37,756 nucleotides of DNA from CAZBBB01 sp964490005 (lineage in GTDB: Bacteria; Planctomycetota; B15-G4). Below the pieces are notes generated by a model that saw only the letters and a program-made list of their open reading frames with translations, did no database searches and was not told the DNA's origin. Location: positions 1 through 37,756 of the forward strand of contig CAZBBB010000025.1 of NCBI GenBank assembly GCA_964490005.1. Direction: 5' to 3'. Shown here piece by piece: positions 32,231 through 37,756 of the stretch; positions within the stretch are counted from its first letter, which is position 1, and every line of letters begins with the position of its first letter. A program made the position numbers and the translations under genes.

Positions 32231-32578
32231 ATGCGTCGATTTGCGGTTTTGATGGTCTGCTGCGCGCTGCTGGGCGCCTGCAACTTGGTGGACATGGGCG
32301 TCGGCCGCGGGGCCAACGACTGGGAGTTCACCGGCGACGGCAACTGCTACTACGAGTACGGCTGGCCGGCGAACACGACGTTGCTCTCGGCCGACCTCTT
32401 CGGCGGCGCGAACAACGGCACGCTGATCTCCGCCGATGTCTGGCGGCTGCTGCACGTCGAGCTGGGCGTGCTGGGTTTCGGTCTCGGCATCGGGCCCTTC
32501 CAGGTCGGCTGCGGCTGGGGCATGTACGCCCCCAACGGCCCGGCCAAGATGCAGGGCGACAACCCCTTCCAGCACTGA
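32231..32578 (+). CDS. Small lipoprotein of unknown function
   Basis: A 115-residue lipoprotein: RRFAVLMVCCALLGACN with lipobox LGAC. The mature part is rich in Gly, Trp and Tyr with two further cysteines (GDGNCYYEYGW and FQVGCGWGMY), which could form a disulfide. No family is recognised. AGGAG at 32217-32221 precedes the ATG by 9 bases. It follows folA by 70 bases and ends before a strong terminator, so it is probably a separate single-gene unit or the end of the thyA-folA operon. Confidence 0.75.
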   Translation: MRRFAVLMVCCALLGACNLVDMGVGRGANDWEFTGDGNCYYEYGWPANTTLLSADLFGGANNGTLISADVWRLLHVELGVLGFGLGIGPFQVGCGWGMYAPNGPAKMQGDNPFQH

Positions 32579-32622
32579 TCGACGACCGGCTCGCCTCGCG
32601 CTCGCGCGGGGCGCCGACCAGA

Positions 32623-32652
32623 CGGCCACCGGGCGGCGACGCCCGGTGGCCG
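32623..32652. terminator. Intrinsic terminator between convergent genes
   Basis: A perfect 12-bp stem, 32623-32634 pairing with 32641-32652, loop GGCGAC, followed on the plus strand by GTTTCGTTT. It lies 44 bases after the small lipoprotein stop and 13 bases before the end of the opposite gene, and can terminate the plus-strand transcript. Confidence 0.8.
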
Positions 32653-32665
32653 GTTTCGTTTCCGC

Positions 32666-33889
<1,224 letters not shown>

Positions 33890-34008
33890 GGGCGTCGTTA
33901 TTGCGTCCCGGGCGCCCCCGTTTCCATCGGCTTTCCGGAGACCTGATAGCTTGTGGGGCCGTCCGTCCCGAGCCGTGCCCGGACGACGATCCCCATCCGG
34001 AGCCAACC

Positions 34009-35955
34009 ATGCGCTCGATCGCGCGACTCGTTCCGCTCTCCGCCCTGCTCGCGCTGCTCGCCGGCGCGCGGCTGCTCGCCCAGGACGGCGTGCCCTCCTT
34101 CAGCAACCAGGCCGCCGCGGCCGGCGTGCTCTACAACCACAGCAATCCCTTCTTCTTCACGCAGGCCGACTACACCGGCGGCGGCGCGGTCGGCGATTTC
34201 AACCGCGACGGGCACATGGACCTCTTCTGCGTCAGCGGCGGCAACGGCCGCGACAAGCTGTTCATCAACAACGGCAACGGCACCTTCACCGATCGCGCGC
34301 TCGAGTGGGGCCTCACGGCGCTGCACCTCGGCAAGGGCGTCGCCGTGGCCGACTACAACGACGACGGCTGGCCCGACGTCTACGTCACGAGCGCGGGCCC
34401 GACCGCGCAGGCGGCCGCCGGCCACCACAAGCTGTACCGCAACAACGGCAACGGCACGTTCACCAACGTGGCGACGGCGGCGGGCGTCAACGCCACGCAC
34501 CCCACGGTCGAGGGCAGCTTCTGCGCGGCCTTCGGCGACTACGACCTCGACGGCGACCTCGACCTGTTCGTGCACGGATTCAGCACGAACACCCAGAACC
34601 TGCACAGCCGGCTGTTCCGCAACAACGGCAACGGCACCTTCACCGACGTGACGGCGGCGATCGGCTTCTGGAGCGGCACGTCGATGGCGGTCAAGGGCTT
34701 CGCGCCGCGCTTCGCCGACATGAACGGCGACCGCTACCCCGAGCTGCTGCTGGTCGGCGACTTCGGCACGAGCCGCTACTTCCGCAACAACGCCAACGGC
34801 ACCTTCACCGACATGACCGTCGCCTGGGGCGCGGGCAAGGACGAGAACGGGATGGGCGGGACCCTCGGCGACTTCAACAACGACGGCCTGTTCGACTGGT
34901 ACGTCACCTCGATCTACTGGCCTGCGCTCAACTGGACGGGCAACAAGCTGTACTGGGGCAACGCGAACGGCACTCTCACGCTCGCGCCCGCGAGCGCGGG
35001 CATGACCGACGGCGGCTACGGCTGGGGCACGGTGGCGGTCGACTTCGACCACGACGGCTTCGTCGACATCGCCGAGACCAATGGCGACAACGGCACGCCG
35101 ATGTTCGTCAACGAGCAGAGCTACCTGTGGATGAACGACGGCGACGGCACCTTCACGGAGTCCGCGCTGGCGTACGGCCTTTCGCACTTCGGCGCCGGCC
35201 GCGGCATGTTCAACGTCGACTACGACGCGGACGGCGACCAGGACGTCGTGATCATCACGAACTTCGGCGCCTCCTCGCTGTGGCGCAACAACCTGAGCGG
35301 CACGCAGATCGCCTGGTTGCGCGTGTTCCTCGACACGACCGCGCATGACGGGCTCGCCGCCGACGGCTACGGCACGAAGATCTCCGCCAAGGTGGGCGCC
35401 AACACCTACTGGAGGCACGTCTACGGCGGCGACAACTTCCAGAGCGCCAGCGAGCTGTCGGCGCACTTCGGCCTCGGCGCGGCGACCGTCGTCGACGAAC
35501 TGACGGCCCACTGGTCGGACGGCACGACGACGACGCTGACGAACGTGCCCGTGAACCAGACCCTCACGCTGGCCGCGCCCGCCGACGACCACTGGACGCG
35601 CGTGGGCCTCGCCACCGGCGGCAGCAACGGCGTGCCCCAGCTGCGCGGCAGCGGCCCGCTGACGGCCGGCAGCACGACGACCCTGACCTACACCCACGGC
35701 AAGCCGGCCGCCTCGACCTACCTGGTCGTCTCGCCCTTCGCCCTGCTGGCGCCCTTCAAGGGCGGGACGCTGGTGCCCAACCCCGACGTGCTGATCATCC
35801 TGGTCACCGACGGGGCCGGCGGCTTCTCCCCGAGCGCGCCCTGGCCCGCCGGCCTGCCGGGCGGCCTGAACATCTGGTTCCAGGCCTGGCAGCAGGACGT
35901 CACGGGCTTCTTCAGCTGGATCTCCAGCAACGGGTTGCGCGCCACGACGCCCTGA
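34009..35955 (+). CDS. Secreted FG-GAP/ASPIC-UnbV protein with shared C-terminal domain
   Basis: A 648-residue exported protein. Signal peptide 1-24 (RLVPLSALLALLAGARLLAQ). Seven FG-GAP (VCBS) repeats follow, each with a Ca-binding DxNxDGxxD-type loop, such as DFNRDGHMDLF, DYNDDGWPDVY, DYDLDGDLDLF, DFNNDGLFDWY, DFDHDGFVDIA and DYDADGDQDVV, alternating with NNGNGTFTD blades: a predicted beta-propeller. Then an ASPIC/UnbV domain (GYGTKISAKVGANTYWRHVYGG, SAHFGLGAATVVDELTAHWSDG) and a final ~115-residue domain ending SNGLRATTP, related to that of the protein at 15754-16821. Likely a surface or matrix protein. GGAG at 33999-34002 lies 6 bases before the ATG. Confidence 0.9.
   Translation: MRSIARLVPLSALLALLAGARLLAQDGVPSFSNQAAAAGVLYNHSNPFFFTQADYTGGGAVGDFNRDGHMDLFCVSGGNGRDKLFINNGNGTFTDRALEWGLTALHLGKGVAVADYNDDGWPDVYVTSAGPTAQAAAGHHKLYRNNGNGTFTNVATAAGVNATHPTVEGSFCAAFGDYDLDGDLDLFVHGFSTNTQNLHSRLFRNNGNGTFTDVTAAIGFWSGTSMAVKGFAPRFADMNGDRYPELLLVGDFGTSRYFRNNANGTFTDMTVAWGAGKDENGMGGTLGDFNNDGLFDWYVTSIYWPALNWTGNKLYWGNANGTLTLAPASAGMTDGGYGWGTVAVDFDHDGFVDIAETNGDNGTPMFVNEQSYLWMNDGDGTFTESALAYGLSHFGAGRGMFNVDYDADGDQDVVIITNFGASSLWRNNLSGTQIAWLRVFLDTTAHDGLAADGYGTKISAKVGANTYWRHVYGGDNFQSASELSAHFGLGAATVVDELTAHWSDGTTTTLTNVPVNQTLTLAAPADDHWTRVGLATGGSNGVPQLRGSGPLTAGSTTTLTYTHGKPAASTYLVVSPFALLAPFKGGTLVPNPDVLIILVTDGAGGFSPSAPWPAGLPGGLNIWFQAWQQDVTGFFSWISSNGLRATTP
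34267..34811 (+). repeat. Tandem-like DNA repeats coding NNGNGTFTD blades
   Basis: Copies of AACAACGGCAACGGCAC, followed by a similar TTCACCGA part, begin at 34267, 34441 and 34621, with a variant at 34786 (GCCAACGGC). Spacing is 174, 180 and 165 bp, one FG-GAP repeat each. The near-identity at DNA level suggests recent duplication or gene conversion within the gene. Confidence 0.7.
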
Positions 35956-36111
35956 TCGGCGCTCGCTCGCCCCCGGGGGCGCTGCGCTTCGTCGCGTGTT
36001 CCGTTCGTGCCGCGTGTCGGCTCGTCCGGCAGGCGGCCGTCTGCCCGCCTTCATCCGAGGATCTTCGACTTCGGTCGAGGCCTTCACCCTGCCGATGAAA
36101 GCTGCGACCCG

Positions 36112-36291
36112 ATGAAGACCCAGCCCGCCATGAGACCCACGCTTCCGCACCTCGGTGAGCGCCGCTTCCGGCGCGACCCGGTCGCCGTCGACGCCCTGAT
36201 CCGGGAGCCGTCCTCGTTCGGCCAGGCGCTCGCGCTCGCGCTCGCCGCGCTGGCCCTCGCCGGCGTGCTGCTCGTCGCCTTCGGCCGCTGA
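36112..36291 (+). CDS. Possible small membrane protein
   Basis: A 59-residue frame from the ATG at 36112: a charged N-terminal part (HLGERRFRRDPVAVDALIRE) and one hydrophobic helix (FGQALALALAALALAGVLLVAF) at the end. No family is recognised and the ribosome site is weak, so it may not be real; a second ATG at 36130 would also do. It ends convergent with the DUF2007 gene, and the stop lies in a short hairpin (CTGAGG 36288-36293 with CCTCAG 36300-36305). The stretch from 35956 to 36111 upstream of it holds no other gene. Confidence 0.4.
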   Translation: MKTQPAMRPTLPHLGERRFRRDPVAVDALIREPSSFGQALALALAALALAGVLLVAFGR

Positions 36292-36301
36292 GGCGCGGCC
36301 C

Positions 36302-36559
36302 TCAGGCCGTGCCGCGACCCTCGCGGCGCGCCGCTTCGAGCAGCCGGCGCGCCTCGGCTGCGCGGTCGCCCGGCACCTGGATCTCCACCGAGACCAGGCC
36401 CATGAGCGCCTGGCTCACGGCGAACTCGTCCTGCAGCAGGCGTCCGCCGACGTAGACGGCGATGCCCTTCGAGCGCAGCAGGGCCGCGACGACCTGCGCC
36501 TCGGTGGGAGTCTTGGCCGTCATCAGGACGACCGGTTCGGGGTGGCGTGCGTCGCTCAT
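36302..36559 (-). CDS. DUF2007-type small protein
   Basis: An 85-residue protein with the ferredoxin-like pattern of DUF2007 (putative signal-transducing proteins): VVLMTAKTPTEAQVVAALLRSKGI, VYVGGRLLQDEFAVSQALMG, VEIQVPGDRAAEARRLLEAA. The function of the family is not established. The ATG at 36559 overlaps the aminotransferase stop (ATGA), so the two genes are coupled. Confidence 0.85.
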   Translation of the reverse strand: MSDARHPEPVVLMTAKTPTEAQVVAALLRSKGIAVYVGGRLLQDEFAVSQALMGLVSVEIQVPGDRAAEARRLLEAARREGRGTA

Positions 36560-37756
36560 CGTGGCTCCGGGGCGGGGCTCCAGGCCGGCAGGCCCTGCCG
36601 GAGCGTCCGGCGCAGGCAGTCGGCGAATCGATCGACCTCGTCGGCCGAGTTGTACACGCTCGGCGAGACGCGCAGCCCGTGAAACTCGGGATGCACGATC
36701 GGCGTGGTGAGGATGCGCTGCTCGGTCCACAGCCACTGCTGCAGCGCCGGCGTGTCGATCCCTTCCAGGCCGATCGTCGCGATGCCGCCGGCCTGGCCGG
36801 GGACCAGGCTCGTGTGCAGCCGCGCGCGCGGCTCGTCCCGCAGCGGTACGGCCCAGCGATCGCGCAGGTACGTCAGGCGCGCCAGCTTGCGCGAGGCGCC
36901 CAGACCCTCGTGGAAGTCGAGCGCCTCCATGATCGCGAGCTTCATCGCCAGCGGGTGCGTGCCGATCTCCTCGAACTTGCGGATGTCGCCGGCCATCGAC
37001 GCGTCGGCCGCCAGCAGCGGCCACAGCCCGGCGATCTTCTCGCGGCGCACGTAGAGCAGGCCGGTGCCGTGCGGCGCGAACAGCCACTTGTGCAGGCTCG
37101 TCGCGTAGTAGTCGCAGTCGAGTTCGGCGATCCGGAAGTCGAGGTGCGCGAGGGCGTGCGCGCCGTCCACGATCACGGGGATGCCGCGGGCGCGCGCCAT
37201 GGCGACGATCTCCTTCACCGGCAGTACCTGCCCGGTGAGGTTGATCACGTGGCAGCACAGGATCAGCCGGGTGCGCGGGCCGATGGCCTGCTCGAAGATC
37301 CGCACGATCTCGTCGGGCGCGTGCGCCGGCACGGGCAGCGAGATCTCGCGCAGCGCCAGCCCCTCGCGCGCGACGCGCTGGCGGAAGGCGGCGCGCATGC
37401 GCGGGTAGTCCTGGTTCGTCGTGAGCAGCTCGTCGCCGCGCTGCAGGTCGAAGCCGAACTGCAGCGCCTGCAGCCCCTCGCTGGCGTTGCGCACGATCGC
37501 CAGCTCCTCGGCCTCGGCGCCGAAGACGCGCGCCAGGCGCTCGCGCACGCGCTCGACGTCCGGCGCCAGCTCGCCGAGCAGCGCCAGCGACGAGGGCCAT
37601 GAATTGCAGTGGTCGAGCCAGCGGCGCTGCGCCTCCTGCACCGCGATCGGCGCGGGCGAGACGCCGCCGTTGTTGAAATTGACCACGCTGCGGTCGACCG
37701 AGAAGGCCCGGCCGACCTCGGCCCAGTAGGCCTCGTCGCGCGCCGCCTGCGCGTCG
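36556..37756 (-). CDS. Class V PLP aminotransferase (isopenicillin N epimerase-like), 5' end cut by the window
   Basis: The C-terminal 399 residues of a fold-type I PLP enzyme; the frame is open to the window edge, beginning EAYWAEVGRAFSVDRSVVN, so the true start is outside and the GTG at 37686 is internal. FNNGGVSPAP is the typical N-terminal motif, NASEGLQALQFGF the PLP-phosphate region, VIVDGAHALAHLD holds the Asp for the pyridine nitrogen and YYATSLHKWLFAPHGTG the Schiff-base Lys. The family includes isopenicillin N epimerases, cysteine desulfurases and kynureninase-like enzymes; the substrate cannot be told here. It overlaps the DUF2007 gene by 4 bases. Confidence 0.9.
   Translation of the reverse strand, partial: DAQAARDEAYWAEVGRAFSVDRSVVNFNNGGVSPAPIAVQEAQRRWLDHCNSWPSSLALLGELAPDVERVRERLARVFGAEAEELAIVRNASEGLQALQFGFDLQRGDELLTTNQDYPRMRAAFRQRVAREGLALREISLPVPAHAPDEIVRIFEQAIGPRTRLILCCHVINLTGQVLPVKEIVAMARARGIPVIVDGAHALAHLDFRIAELDCDYYATSLHKWLFAPHGTGLLYVRREKIAGLWPLLAADASMAGDIRKFEEIGTHPLAMKLAIMEALDFHEGLGASRKLARLTYLRDRWAVPLRDEPRARLHTSLVPGQAGGIATIGLEGIDTPALQQWLWTEQRILTTPIVHPEFHGLRVSPSVYNSADEVDRFADCLRRTLRQGLPAWSPAPEPR

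Overview
The window is about 37.8 kb of very GC-rich bacterial chromosome with dense coding and short intergenic gaps. The best guess is a member of the Planctomycetota. This rests on an ECF sigma factor of the TIGR02999-like type overlapping a Ser/Thr kinase with a C-terminal TPR region, secreted FG-GAP/ASPIC-UnbV proteins, a C-terminal beta-type domain shared by two unrelated secreted proteins, many lipoproteins, and a sulfatase-fold lipoprotein. This is inference from gene content; there is no rRNA or other marker gene to fix the taxonomy. I found no tRNA, rRNA, CRISPR array, transposase, integrase or phage gene, so this looks like ordinary chromosome. Many very long open frames on the opposite strand are GC artefacts.

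Left part (1-12.6 kb): the end of a TPR protein; then, on the minus strand, an arsenosugar-type cassette arsM-arsS followed by one protein that fuses the two glycosyltransferase-like families usually linked to that pathway; a sulfatase-fold lipoprotein with threonine where sulfatases carry Cys/Ser; then, on the plus strand, malate dehydrogenase translationally coupled to a large homodimeric 2-oxoacid dehydrogenase E1 (AceE/transketolase-like), a YHS-domain protein and an N-acetylmuramoyl-L-alanine amidase.

Middle (12.6-25.5 kb): a minus-strand ECF sigma/kinase pair; plus-strand secreted proteins (one with the shared C-terminal domain, a SYLF-like lipoprotein and an alpha/beta hydrolase lipoprotein); then a complete minus-strand aa3-type cytochrome c oxidase operon in the order diheme cytochrome c, ctaC, ctaD, a subunit III-like gene, ctaE, ctaF, a small CPSC membrane protein, and a cysteine-poor SCO/thioredoxin-like protein.

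Right part (25.7-37.8 kb): an SPFH membrane protein, an Arc-like ribbon-helix-helix protein and a KamA-type radical SAM aminomutase in a row. They are preceded by a sigma70-like promoter overlaid by three GATATC boxes spaced exactly 11 bp apart, the most striking regulatory element in the window. Next come a large lipoprotein with an unresolved start, thyA (apparently leaderless) with folA (deoxythymidylate/folate cycle), a small lipoprotein with a clear terminator, a DUF4126-like zinc-ribbon membrane protein, an FG-GAP/ASPIC protein, a small membrane ORF, a DUF2007 protein and the start-truncated end of a class V aminotransferase.

No single region is certainly a new system. The best leads are the fused arsenosugar glycosyltransferase, the SPFH-RHH-KamA row with its phased operator, the CPSC protein beside a cysteine-less SCO homologue, and the repeated C-terminal secretion/anchoring-type domain.
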